Position numbers and translations under genes: made by a program. The notes under the pieces are model-generated. The model saw only the letters and a program-made list of their open reading frames with translations. It ran no database searches and had not been told where the DNA came from. A stretch of DNA of 21,574 bases, taken from Bacteroidia bacterium. GTDB lineage: Bacteria; Bacteroidota; Bacteroidia; UKL13-3. This document shows positions 9,901 to 16,638 of the stretch, in pieces (position 1 is the first letter of the stretch; every line of letters begins with the position of its first letter). The stretch lies in contig JAKRSG010000123.1 of the NCBI GenBank assembly GCA_022402405.1, positions 1 through 21,574 of the forward strand. The letters are read 5' to 3'.

Positions 9901-10327
9901 GTTTAGTTACAAAGCCGAAGAGTTTTACAAAGAAACAAATCAAAAATTCAAGACTTATGAAGCGATGGGTCAGCTTTCAGGTGGAGAGAAAGCCCAACTA
10001 ACTTATACGATTTTGGGTTCCGCTATTGCTTATCAGTTTGGCTTAACAAGATATAATCAAGGATTAGAATCTAAATCTTTTCGTTTCATTGCCATTGATG
10101 AAGCATTCAAAGCACAAGATGAAGACAAAGCACGTTACTTAATTACACTCTGCAAACAACTTCATTTGCAATTGTTAGTCGTTACACCAAGCGACAATAT
10201 TCACATTGTTGAAAATGACATTTCATTTGTTCACTTTGTTGAGCGTAAGGAAGAAAGACATTCGTGGCTATATGATATGCCAATTGAACAATTCAAAGAA
10301 GAAAAAGTGAATTATTTGAATAAATGA
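6923..10327 (+). CDS. jetC: Wadjet ATPase JetC (SMC/MukB-like)
   Basis: A 1134-aa SMC-like protein. The N-terminal head has a Walker A GANASGKS at residues 45-52. A long charged coiled coil runs from about 270 to 460, followed by a globular hinge-like segment (about 470-640) with IPFIGELIKVKDDEMKWESS near its start. A second coiled coil follows, and then the C-terminal head with the ABC signature LSGGE (1018-1022) and Walker B FIAIDEAF with D1059 and E1060. All ATPase residues needed for head engagement and hydrolysis are present. In studied systems JetC dimers, joined by JetA and JetB, extrude DNA loops and sense small circular DNA. The ATG at 6923 lies inside jetB (17-bp overlap). It ends sharing ATGA with jetD. 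Sampled GC is about 32%, lower than the genes after 12 kb. RecN and SbcC are excluded by context. Confidence 0.95.
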   Translation: MLSLFSTSSDKSGFRLQYMEVYNWGTFNEKIFRINPKGNNSLLTGANASGKSTYIDALLTLIVPAKKDRFYNQSSGVEKKGDRTEETYVLGHYGNIQEEGKTSTSTQKLRDTNTYSVILASFSNSDQKQITLFQIRWFSNNELRRQFGIAHVPLEVESDFGQFDSKGNWKKVLDKKYNSNVTKKKIEFLDGPTAYAERMADLFGMRSTKALTLFNQVVGVKVLEDLDDFIRTNMLEEHDAEAEFIQLKESFLTLMDAKTNIEKAKEQIKQLTPINEIAISITNIKEDLFQLEKSRETAVYWFAKTGVELGENELEKCKEELLSLNNELAELKEKESDLKNQETDLTVQIKSDEVGNQIEKLKTEITRLEKSKKLRSEKLDDYNKIAQSIDLETNPSEESFITNREKAKELKYKTQQDIDSENENLRSLKNKEDDLTKSTEELVGTIQTLQKNKNNIPIKEARIREVLIEHIGASREEIPFIGELIKVKDDEMKWESSIEKVLHNFALRLIVPHKYYSSVNQYVNSNNLKGRIRYDKFENQDYLKNFKNKAFNEKSLINKIEIKPRTLYYNWIENYLESQFDFVCVDNLSEFEQFHEMAITQNGLIKSKRGKHEKDDRPHITQKENYLLGWDNKEKLTSLKKEFINLQTQQTENKKAIANKNTEIKNLGIFKDECQNLFSKFEKYDDINWQSYANEIQEKTEQKDKLEKTNNRVKQLQEELIKVQDALKQLSDVQIFNKGQEIFTKKNEVTKIEQSIRSNKSIYGPLGIIDISMFEKQHPDLLNIEYATFETGRERFQKENSRQTRELEVQKQTKEREVIIKINDFKQPSVAISSKFKDWRSDVNSLPDSTHLELISEYQNFLARLENDNLPKFEKKFNDYLQETITNKVGDFRMFFENWSDSIKENIKHLNESLKEIDFKNKPQTYIQLVAPNKINDEVKEFRKLLEEAVPNVYQMEKNIEGRKHHFNNHIQPFIERLDKEEWRKKVMDVRSWFSYKAEEFYKETNQKFKTYEAMGQLSGGEKAQLTYTILGSAIAYQFGLTRYNQGLESKSFRFIAIDEAFKAQDEDKARYLITLCKQLHLQLLVVTPSDNIHIVENDISFVHFVERKEERHSWLYDMPIEQFKEEKVNYLNK

Positions 10328-11463
10328 TTACTCCCAAGGAAATAAAGGACAAAACAGAAAGAAAGTATATTTCCTTTCTTCAATCATTGGTTGAACAGCA
10401 AACTTTTGAGAGATTAGTTATTCGTGGAGATAAATCATACACCAAATCTTCACTAGCTGAATTTGAAAGGGAAATTCAACTAATCCATAGCCAATCAAAA
10501 GAGAAAAAAGGTTTTGGCTATTCATTAGACTTTCAAAAAGTAAAGACAAAGTATTTGGGTACTCAGGATTTGCCTACTTCAATTTACTTTGAAAATGAAA
10601 ATGATTTTTTGAAATTCTTGGGCAAAGAGAATGAAGTCAATTCTTTCAAATCAAATGTTGAGATAATTCTCAGGGAATTCCCTGCACTCAAAGATTGGAT
10701 AATTAAAAATCCTAAAAAGGTCACTGACAATTCAAATGAATGGCAAAGTATTTTGCAAGTGTGCCAATACTTCAAACAAAATCCCAAGCCCAATTTGTAT
10801 GTCAGGGAATTGCCAATCAAAGTTCATACGAAATTTATTGAGAGAAATAAAAGCATTATCAGAGAGCTCCTGGATATTCTTATCTGCGAACACGTCAACA
10901 TTGAAGAAAAAGAATTTGAAAAAAGGTTCTATTTGAAATATGCCGAACCGCAAATCAGATTTAAAGTTCTTGACAAAACAATATCGGACAATTTTTTTTC
11001 AGGAATTGATGATATAGCTATACCAGTCAGCCAATTTGAAAAGCTAAACTTACCAATAAACAAAGTATTGGTCGTGGAGAACAAAACTACTCTTTACACC
11101 ACTTTGACTCTTCCAAAAATGGATAACACAATTGCAATATTTGGAAGTGGTTTCAGCGTTTTTAATCTTAAAAATACCCGTTGGTTGGATAATCTTAAAT
11201 TACTTTATTGGGGAGACATAGACGTTCAAGGTTTTGAAATTCTCTCGCAATTCAGAACTTACTTTCCGCATGCAATAAATACCCTGATGGACCAGCAAAC
11301 TTTCAATCAGTTTTTTGAAAACGATAATGGAACACCAACAACTACTTCATCAAAATTAAACCTAACAAAAGAGGAACAACAACTTTATGAACTTTTAAAA
11401 TTAAACAATTGGAGACTTGAACAAGAAAAAATCCCTTTATATTATGTAAAAACCTTTTTATAA
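10324..11463 (+). CDS. jetD: Wadjet nuclease JetD (DUF3322 / Toprim)
   Basis: A 379-aa protein. The N-terminal two thirds match the DUF3322-type arm and winged-helix region. The C-terminal Toprim fold, related to topoisomerase VI/Spo11 A subunits, shows the catalytic glutamate in VLVVENKTT (E252) and the metal-binding pair in LYWGDIDVQGF (D298, D300). It ends with the family's typical LEQEKIPLYYV stretch, so the protein is complete. In known systems JetD cleaves both strands of circular plasmid DNA after JetABC has extruded it. It starts at ATG 10324, sharing ATGA with the jetC stop, which makes it last in a fully overlapping operon. No clear hairpin terminator follows within 80 bp. Topoisomerase VI itself is excluded by length and neighbours. 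Confidence 0.93.
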   Translation: MITPKEIKDKTERKYISFLQSLVEQQTFERLVIRGDKSYTKSSLAEFEREIQLIHSQSKEKKGFGYSLDFQKVKTKYLGTQDLPTSIYFENENDFLKFLGKENEVNSFKSNVEIILREFPALKDWIIKNPKKVTDNSNEWQSILQVCQYFKQNPKPNLYVRELPIKVHTKFIERNKSIIRELLDILICEHVNIEEKEFEKRFYLKYAEPQIRFKVLDKTISDNFFSGIDDIAIPVSQFEKLNLPINKVLVVENKTTLYTTLTLPKMDNTIAIFGSGFSVFNLKNTRWLDNLKLLYWGDIDVQGFEILSQFRTYFPHAINTLMDQQTFNQFFENDNGTPTTTSSKLNLTKEEQQLYELLKLNNWRLEQEKIPLYYVKTFL

Positions 11464-11542
11464 AATATGTTAGCCTTTTGCAATTGTAGTTAGCCACTTT
11501 TATTTCATTTGTTTTATTACAAAAACAGTTTTACCTTGCTAC

Positions 11543-11860
11543 ATGTTGCTAGCAGAAAAAGGTATTCAAAAGAGTCTCTTAAATGCAATCAACCAAAACA
11601 AACCCCTATTCCAAACCAATAAAAAGCCTAATGAAATGAAAGAATTATCTATCGAAAACAAACAAGAGTATTTAAACGAACACTATCCTTTTTCAGAAAT
11701 TCCTAACCTGAGCGACAAGAATAGATGTATCCATTGCTATGAAATTATTACCGTTGGCGACTTTAAAGTATTTAAAGGTGACAGCGGATTTGAATTTATA
11801 TGCTGCCCTAATGCGCCGGAATGCGATGGAACTGTGATTGACTGGCAGCCTATTAAATAA
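11543..11860 (+). CDS. Small zinc-ribbon hypothetical protein
   Basis: Either 105 aa from ATG 11543 or 74 aa from ATG 11636 (MKELSIENKQEYLNEHY). The conserved-looking part begins after the second ATG, so the shorter form may be the real protein. Four cysteine positions, CIHC and CCPNAPEC, with DFKVFKG between them, suggest a zinc ribbon holding one metal ion. The function is unknown; I do not recognise a named family. It follows jetD by 79 bp on the same strand, with only a weak TTCATTTG-like -7 element (11504-11511) ahead of it. A sampled stretch has about 40% GC, nearer to the core genes downstream than to the Wadjet genes, so it may be a chromosomal neighbour, not part of the defence operon. 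It converges with the SRPBCC gene, and no terminator hairpin was seen in the 51-bp gap. Confidence 0.7.
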   Translation: MLLAEKGIQKSLLNAINQNKPLFQTNKKPNEMKELSIENKQEYLNEHYPFSEIPNLSDKNRCIHCYEIITVGDFKVFKGDSGFEFICCPNAPECDGTVIDWQPIK

Positions 11861-11911
11861 TTTATAACCTTAATTCCATCTAAAATAATTTGTCGTATAA
11901 AAAACAACCCC

Positions 11912-12322
11912 CTACCCTTCCACAAACCTCTTAAAGTTATCCAATATCGCTTGCCACCCTTGTTGTTGGAGTTCGATGGTGTTTTCGGTTTCGGGATCGA
12001 AGTGGATTTCTAGGAGGGTGCTGTTGTTGTCTAGTGCTTTAAAAAATAGTTCGGCTTTTCTGCCATCGCCCATGGTGTAAGCCAAGTAAGTGTGTGGTTC
12101 TACTGCATCGTATATAGCCCAGAAGTCGAAGCCAAAGCTGCCATCGCGAGCTTCCATGCGGGCCTCATATTTTCCTCCAACACGCAAATCGTTGCTGGCA
12201 CTTGGGCAACACCAAGACTCGTGCGCAAAGTTCCATTGGGTAATGTAAGTTGGGTTGGTGTACTTTTCCCAAACAAGTTTTGGTTCAGCCAAAATATTGG
12301 CGCTTATGTGTATTTTAGTCAT
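11912..12322 (-). CDS. SRPBCC/AHSA1-domain protein
   Basis: A 136-aa protein with the pattern of the AHSA1 branch of the START/SRPBCC fold: the opening ILAEPKLVWEKYTNPTYITQW, then LRVGGKYEARMEARDGSFGF, then a C-terminal helix with GWQAILDNFKRFVE. Members are helix-grip folds with a deep hydrophobic cavity; their ligands are mostly unknown and no catalytic residue can be named here. The ATG at 12322 gives the usual family start. It is downstream of the methyltransferase on the same strand, separated by a 109-bp gap filled with heptamer repeats. It is not a fragment; the length is normal for this family. Confidence 0.88.
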   Translation of the reverse strand: MTKIHISANILAEPKLVWEKYTNPTYITQWNFAHESWCCPSASNDLRVGGKYEARMEARDGSFGFDFWAIYDAVEPHTYLAYTMGDGRKAELFFKALDNNSTLLEIHFDPETENTIELQQQGWQAILDNFKRFVEG

Positions 12323-12340
12323 TGGTCTTTAGTTTTTGGT

Positions 12341-12427
12341 CGATAGTCCATAGTCCATGGTCCATAGTTTTTGTTCTATCTTCATTCGTTATCCCTAATC
12401 CGTAATCCGTAATTCGTAATCCGTAAT
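12341..12427 (+). repeat. Heptanucleotide repeat cluster, locus 1
   Basis: Two 7-bp tandem arrays lie in the gap between the SRPBCC start and the methyltransferase stop. The first (12341-12368) is CGATAGT, CCATAGT, CCATGGT, CCATAGT. The second (12393-12427) is CCCTAAT, CCGTAAT, CCGTAAT, TCGTAAT, CCGTAAT, ending four bases before the methyltransferase stop codon at 12432. Both families recur, reverse-complemented, at 15436-15549. Confidence 0.85.
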
Positions 12428-12431
12428 TATT

Positions 12432-13445
12432 TTAAAAAGCAATTATATACAAAAATCTCGAATATTTATGGTCTCCCCAGTGGGCGTAGCGGAAGGCTTC
12501 TCGGTAGCGGTAATCCCATAGCTCGACATGATTTTCGGCGGCAAATTGCTCTTGCATTTCTTCTAAAACAGCAAGCTTTTCTTTCCAATGATTGATGCCA
12601 GATTCGCTCAAATCTATAGTGGTATAATTTGCGTTGAGTGCAGCTAAGGCTTTTGCCAAATGCGTATGCGCTGGATGTAAATTTTGCTGATATTGCTCCT
12701 CCATTATCCACTGCGAAAAATAAGCGTATATCTTGCCTCCTTCTTGCAGTAACGACTTACATTGTTGCAAAGTTTCCTGCAAACTATCGGCGTAATACAG
12801 CGTATCCAAAAACAGAATGCTATCGAATTTCTGAGGTAGGTTCAGCCTATTTATATTGCCTGTGGCAAACGTTAATTTTGAGTTTGTTTTGCAGCGTTCT
12901 TGCGCATCTTTTATACCCTCATCAGAGATGTCTATTCCCAAGCAATGGGCTCCGGTTTGAACCGAAATCTCTTCGGTAATTTTGCCGTTGCCACAACCTA
13001 TATCGAGGATCTGAGTGGCATTATTCTCTCTCAGTTTATCTATTAAAAATTGAAGTTCAAACTGATTGATGAGTCCGTGTTGACATAAATCTTTGCCATA
13101 AACGCGCTCACAAAAAACGCTATGCGCCTTACTCGTTTTAACCGCATCGAAATAAGTATTGTACTCAAATTTAAAGAAGGGAGATTCCGTTTCAATTTGA
13201 TTTTTAACCTGCAATCCATACTCGGTAAAATCATAGTTACCCGCTTCAACAAAAAGAATATTTTGAGCCACTAAGCTTTTGGCAACCCCAGTAAAATCTT
13301 GCTTAAAACTCCCCATCCATTTCTGAGCAAATAATTGAATTCCTTCCTCATTTGCCTCGCGGTTTAGGTTCAGCCCAAGAAACAAAGCATACCTACTTCT
13401 GTACCAAGCCAAAGCCATAATAAATTGTTGTTGCGCTAAATTCAC
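12432..13445 (-). CDS. Class I SAM-dependent methyltransferase
   Basis: A 337-aa protein. The methyltransferase core begins near residue 145 with motif I ILDIGCGNGK (146-155), the acidic residue after strand beta2 in CLGIDIS, and motif DSILFLDTLYY further on. Roughly the first 100 residues are not part of the core and include a winged-helix-like stretch (GVAKSLVAQNILFVEAGNYD), as in several small-molecule methyltransferases with an N-terminal dimerisation or substrate-binding domain. The substrate cannot be told from sequence. The frame opens with GTG at 13445; an internal ATG at 13418 (MALAWYRSR) is an alternative start. No DNA-methyltransferase motif (such as DPPY) is present, so it is not the partner of a restriction system. 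It is flanked on its 3' side by heptamer repeats and on its 5' side by the MscS gene. Confidence 0.87.
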   Translation of the reverse strand: MNLAQQQFIMALAWYRSRYALFLGLNLNREANEEGIQLFAQKWMGSFKQDFTGVAKSLVAQNILFVEAGNYDFTEYGLQVKNQIETESPFFKFEYNTYFDAVKTSKAHSVFCERVYGKDLCQHGLINQFELQFLIDKLRENNATQILDIGCGNGKITEEISVQTGAHCLGIDISDEGIKDAQERCKTNSKLTFATGNINRLNLPQKFDSILFLDTLYYADSLQETLQQCKSLLQEGGKIYAYFSQWIMEEQYQQNLHPAHTHLAKALAALNANYTTIDLSESGINHWKEKLAVLEEMQEQFAAENHVELWDYRYREAFRYAHWGDHKYSRFLYIIAF

Positions 13446-13504
13446 GGGATAAAATTAAAACATATAGGCCACAAAAACACAGGCATCTGTATCTATTTTT
13501 TCAA

Positions 13505-15328
13505 TTAAATGGGGTACTGATCGGGAATAGTACTTTGGTCCCCATCACGCAAGGCGCGGTAGTGCGGCGACATAATTTCGATACCTCGCTCATTGCATAC
13601 ATCTTGAATGTTTTGGTGGAGCTCAGAATAGATGCTTGCCTGACTATTTACTTCTTTGGTATAGGCATTTAGTTGGTACGAAACGTAAAAATCGTCTAAA
13701 CTGGTTTGCAATACAAAGGGAGCCGGTGCCTGTAGAATAAGGTTTGTGCGCAGTGCGGCGGCTTCTAGGGCAGCGTGCATATTTTTCCAAGGCACATCGT
13801 AACCAATGGTAACTGTGGTATGCAAAATGAGTCCGTTATTGGCATTTTCGCTGCTGTAATTAATGGTATTGCCAGATAAAACGGCCGAATTAGGAATGGT
13901 TATAACTTCGTTTTTGGGTGTTTTTACCCGCGTTACTAAAAGATTCTTTTCGGCTACATCGCCCAATACCTCACCAATTTTTATGCGGTCGCCAATTTTA
14001 AAAGGGCGCATATACGTTATAACCAAACCTGCCACCATATTGGCAATAGCACTCGAAGAGCCCAAAGAAAAAACGATGCCAATAAACACAGAAACGCCTT
14101 TAAAAACTGCCGAATCGGAGCCCGGCAAATAAGGAAAAATGAGTATAAACATAAAGGCATACAACAAAAACCTTACAATGCTAAAAGTTGGCTGAGCCCA
14201 ATCTGCGTAAAAGCCCTTTATTTTTAATTTTTCTGAACCTATCTCGCTAAACACATACGACACCAAACGGATTACATATTTCATAACAAAATAAATAACC
14301 AAAATGGTAAACAGCTTCGGCAAATAATTCCATATCGCAGAAAAAACCAAGGCAAATGGCTTGGAAATTAATTCCATTAAATAACCAGCCCAATTGCGTG
14401 TAAAAGGAAAAATGCCAAAAATTAACGACAAAGCAATGTATAAAATACTTACACTTATAAACCAACGAAGGGGTTTTAAAACCAATAAAATAAGTTTGTA
14501 TTCTTGGGCAGCACTTAAAAAAGTATAATCGTTGTAGGCTAAACTTTTTAACCAAGTATCTTTTTTAATTTCTATAAAGTTGTGCAGTTTTTTATATCCC
14601 CGTTTGAGCCACCAAAACAGGAAAATAGTACTTATTAAAACCAAGCCTAAAAGAAATAATTGTTTAATGATACTGGTTAAAGCTGTATTTGCTTTTGCTT
14701 TTTTTAAGTCAGATTGAATGATAGCTGTGTATTTCTGAGCCAAGTCTTTTTTCGATACATTTTGCCACAGGGCATCGGTTTCCGAAACGCTGCTGATGAT
14801 GGTTTCTCCGTAAACAATATCATAGGTAAATTCGGCATCCACACATTTAATAGAATCAATGAGTAAGGCATCATCTTCAAACAAAGTCTCCAATCTATTC
14901 GAAATATTCTTTGCTCTATCTGCCGGTTTGGAGGCGCCTATTTTTGCGTATATAAAAAATAAAGTATCGTTAAAAACGCCCAAAACAGGAAAAGCTGTGG
15001 CCGTAAGTTTTAGAGAATCTATGCTTTGTTTTTTTAAGAGTTTACGCTGTTTTTCGTTTTCTTCAATGGCCATTAATTTTCTAAGCAGTTTGTCTTTTTC
15101 TGCAAAATCTGTGATACGTAGCGCGCTTATCTGCATTTCAAAAGCAGCTTTGTTTAGAGAATCGGAGCGGCGTTGTTGTTCTAAATTGTATAATTTTACT
15201 TTATAATCTAGCAGCAATGACTGATTAACCGAATCTAAATCAATAGCCGTTTCATTAACTTGAGCCTTTAATGAAATTGTTAAAAATAGAGCAACACAAA
15301 CGGAAGAAACAATGAACGATATTTTCAT
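13505..15328 (-). CDS. MscS-type mechanosensitive ion channel
   Basis: A 607-aa inner-membrane protein. Residues 1-22 are a cleavable-looking signal peptide (MKISFIVSSVCVALFLTISL, then KAQ). A charged, periplasmic, partly coiled domain spans about 25-215. Hydrophobic segments follow near 220-241, 283-307, 330-350, 383-400 and 410-438. The last is the pore-lining TM3 with glycine/alanine packing (GIVFSLGSSSAIANMVAGL), followed by the beta domain: FKIGDRIKIGEVLGDV, then VITIPNSAVLSGNTINYSS. This is the MscS family core, used to release solutes when membrane tension rises on osmotic downshift. The large periplasmic N-terminus resembles the longer MscS members. The ATG at 15328 is supported by the signal peptide. 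No obvious promoter was seen. Confidence 0.93.
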   Translation of the reverse strand: MKISFIVSSVCVALFLTISLKAQVNETAIDLDSVNQSLLLDYKVKLYNLEQQRRSDSLNKAAFEMQISALRITDFAEKDKLLRKLMAIEENEKQRKLLKKQSIDSLKLTATAFPVLGVFNDTLFFIYAKIGASKPADRAKNISNRLETLFEDDALLIDSIKCVDAEFTYDIVYGETIISSVSETDALWQNVSKKDLAQKYTAIIQSDLKKAKANTALTSIIKQLFLLGLVLISTIFLFWWLKRGYKKLHNFIEIKKDTWLKSLAYNDYTFLSAAQEYKLILLVLKPLRWFISVSILYIALSLIFGIFPFTRNWAGYLMELISKPFALVFSAIWNYLPKLFTILVIYFVMKYVIRLVSYVFSEIGSEKLKIKGFYADWAQPTFSIVRFLLYAFMFILIFPYLPGSDSAVFKGVSVFIGIVFSLGSSSAIANMVAGLVITYMRPFKIGDRIKIGEVLGDVAEKNLLVTRVKTPKNEVITIPNSAVLSGNTINYSSENANNGLILHTTVTIGYDVPWKNMHAALEAAALRTNLILQAPAPFVLQTSLDDFYVSYQLNAYTKEVNSQASIYSELHQNIQDVCNERGIEIMSPHYRALRDGDQSTIPDQYPI

Positions 15329-15409
15329 TTCACAAGGATTAAGAAAAAGAAAGATAGGGCTTTTATTTCAATAAACCCAGAAAGGGAGAAAGAGTTGTGC
15401 TTTCCAGAC

Positions 15410-15506
15410 AAAGCTTTTGCGTTGGATAAAATTAAAAATTACGAATTACGAATTACGGAAGATAAATTACGCTTAACAGCCGAAGCTTTAGCGTAGGATG
15501 GAATTA
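15410..15506 (+). repeat. Imperfect 25-bp direct repeat flanking heptamers
   Basis: Copies at 15410-15434 and 15482-15506 agree at about 20 of 25 positions (core AAGCTTT, GCGT, GGAT, AATTA) and flank the ACGAATT heptamers. They are in the gap between the MscS start and the ObgE stop. Function is unknown. Confidence 0.5.
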
Positions 15507-15549
15507 CAAAGGAACTATGGTCTATGGTCTATGGACTATCGACTATGGA
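15436..15549 (-). repeat. Heptanucleotide repeat cluster, locus 2
   Basis: On the plus strand 15441-15460 reads ACGAATT, ACGAATT, ACGGAAG, and 15515-15549 reads CTATGGT, CTATGGT, CTATGGA, CTATCGA, CTATGGA. The last unit ends two bases before the ObgE stop codon at 15552. These are the reverse complements of the two families at 12341-12427, in mirrored order. Confidence 0.85.
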
Positions 15550-15551
15550 CT

Positions 15552-16538
15552 TTATTGTATCATCGCCCACAGTTTATCCTTAAGTTCGTCTAATCCCATT
15601 TGGGCGGCGGAGCTTATGAATACGTGTGGTACGCGAGGGAGAGTTTTCTTGAGGGCTTTTAGCTCCTCTGGGCTTATTAAATCGCATTTGGTGATGGCCA
15701 ATAAACGCGATTTTTGGGCTAATTCTTTGTTATAAAGTTTAAGTTCTTTTAACAGGATATTGTATTCTTCTTTGATATTTGGACTTGAAGCGGGCACCAT
15801 AAATAGCAATGTGGCATTACGTTCTATATGGCGCAAGAAGCGCGTTCCGAGACCTTTTCCCTCATGCGCACCTTCGATAATCCCGGGAATATCTGCCATA
15901 ACAAAACTTTGATATTCTCTGTAAGGCACAATTCCTAAATTAGGCACTAAAGTAGTAAACGGATACGAGGCAATAGCAGGTTTAGCGGCGGTTATAACCG
16001 ACAATAAAGTAGACTTACCAGCATTTGGAAACCCTACTAAACCTACATCGGCAAGTATTTTAAGTTCCAGAATACGCCATTCTTCTCTGCCCGGCATACC
16101 AGGTTGTGCATGTGTTGGCGCTTGATTTACCGACGTTTTAAAATGATAATTTCCTAATCCGCCTCTACCACCTTGAGTTAAAATAATTTCCTGACCGTGT
16201 TCGGTAACTTCAAACAAAAACTCGCCCGTTTCGGCGTCTTTGGCAACCGTACCCAGCGGCACTTCAATAATTTCGTCCTTACCATCCTTGCCTTTTCTTA
16301 ATCCGGCATCTCCATTATTACCCGGCTGAGCGATCACATGTTTACGATATTTTAAGTGAAGTAAGGTCCACAAGTTCGAATTTCCTTTCAGGATAATATT
16401 TCCACCTCTACCACCATCGCCCCCATCCGGACCACCCTTAGCGGTGTGTTTATCGCGCAAGAAGTGCATGGCACCAGCGCCACCCTTCCCGCTTCTACAA
16501 CATATTTTAACGTAATCTACAAAATTCGACTCAGCCAT
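15552..16538 (-). CDS. obgE: GTPase ObgE/CgtA
   Basis: A 328-aa GTPase of the Obg family, needed for late assembly of the 50S ribosomal subunit and linked to growth control. The N-terminal Obg domain (about 1-160) is glycine-rich (GGPDGGDGGRGGNI and GGRGGLGN). The G domain has G1 GFPNAGKST (169-177), G2 YPFTTLVPNLG, G3 DIPG (216-219), G4 TKCD (283-286) and G5 SSA (309-311). The protein stops just after the G domain and lacks the OCT domain found in some other phyla, as is usual in Bacteroidota. It is downstream of adk, but a hairpin terminator lies between them, so it probably has its own promoter (16571-16578). The ATG at 16538 is clear. Confidence 0.97.
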   Translation of the reverse strand: MAESNFVDYVKICCRSGKGGAGAMHFLRDKHTAKGGPDGGDGGRGGNIILKGNSNLWTLLHLKYRKHVIAQPGNNGDAGLRKGKDGKDEIIEVPLGTVAKDAETGEFLFEVTEHGQEIILTQGGRGGLGNYHFKTSVNQAPTHAQPGMPGREEWRILELKILADVGLVGFPNAGKSTLLSVITAAKPAIASYPFTTLVPNLGIVPYREYQSFVMADIPGIIEGAHEGKGLGTRFLRHIERNATLLFMVPASSPNIKEEYNILLKELKLYNKELAQKSRLLAITKCDLISPEELKALKKTLPRVPHVFISSAAQMGLDELKDKLWAMIQ

Positions 16539-16570
16539 AAGAAATAATTAATTAGCACATGCATTAGGTT

Positions 16571-16578
16571 CAAACCTA
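16571..16578 (-). promoter_or_regulatory. Candidate obgE promoter -7 box
   Basis: On the minus strand this reads TAGGTTTG, an exact TAnnTTTG match, about 33 bp before the obgE ATG. No TTTG lies 19-21 bp upstream, so the -33 box is missing. It falls inside a perfect 7-bp inverted repeat, TTAGGTT-CA-AACCTAA (16564-16579). Confidence 0.35.
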
Positions 16579-16611
16579 AAAAAGCCCACAAAGATAAACT
16601 TTATGGGCTTT
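16575..16611 (-). terminator. Rho-independent terminator of adk
   Basis: On the minus strand the stem AAAGCCCA pairs with TGGGCTTT, extended by an inner AAAG/CTTT, and is followed by a run of T. It lies 28 bp after the adk stop and before obgE. Confidence 0.75.
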
Positions 16612-16638
16612 ATACGAATGCTAATTAAATATTTCTGC

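Noticed and set aside
10732..10953. Short frames on both strands within jetD
   Set aside because: They are shadows of the jetD frame, with no recognisable sequence or start signals.
12341..12427. Possible CRISPR array
   Set aside because: Units are 7 bp and contiguous with no spacers, and no cas genes are present.
12432..13445. Methyltransferase as the partner of the HNH endonuclease
   Set aside because: It lacks DNA-methyltransferase motifs such as DPPY, lies on the other strand outside the block, and looks like a small-molecule enzyme.
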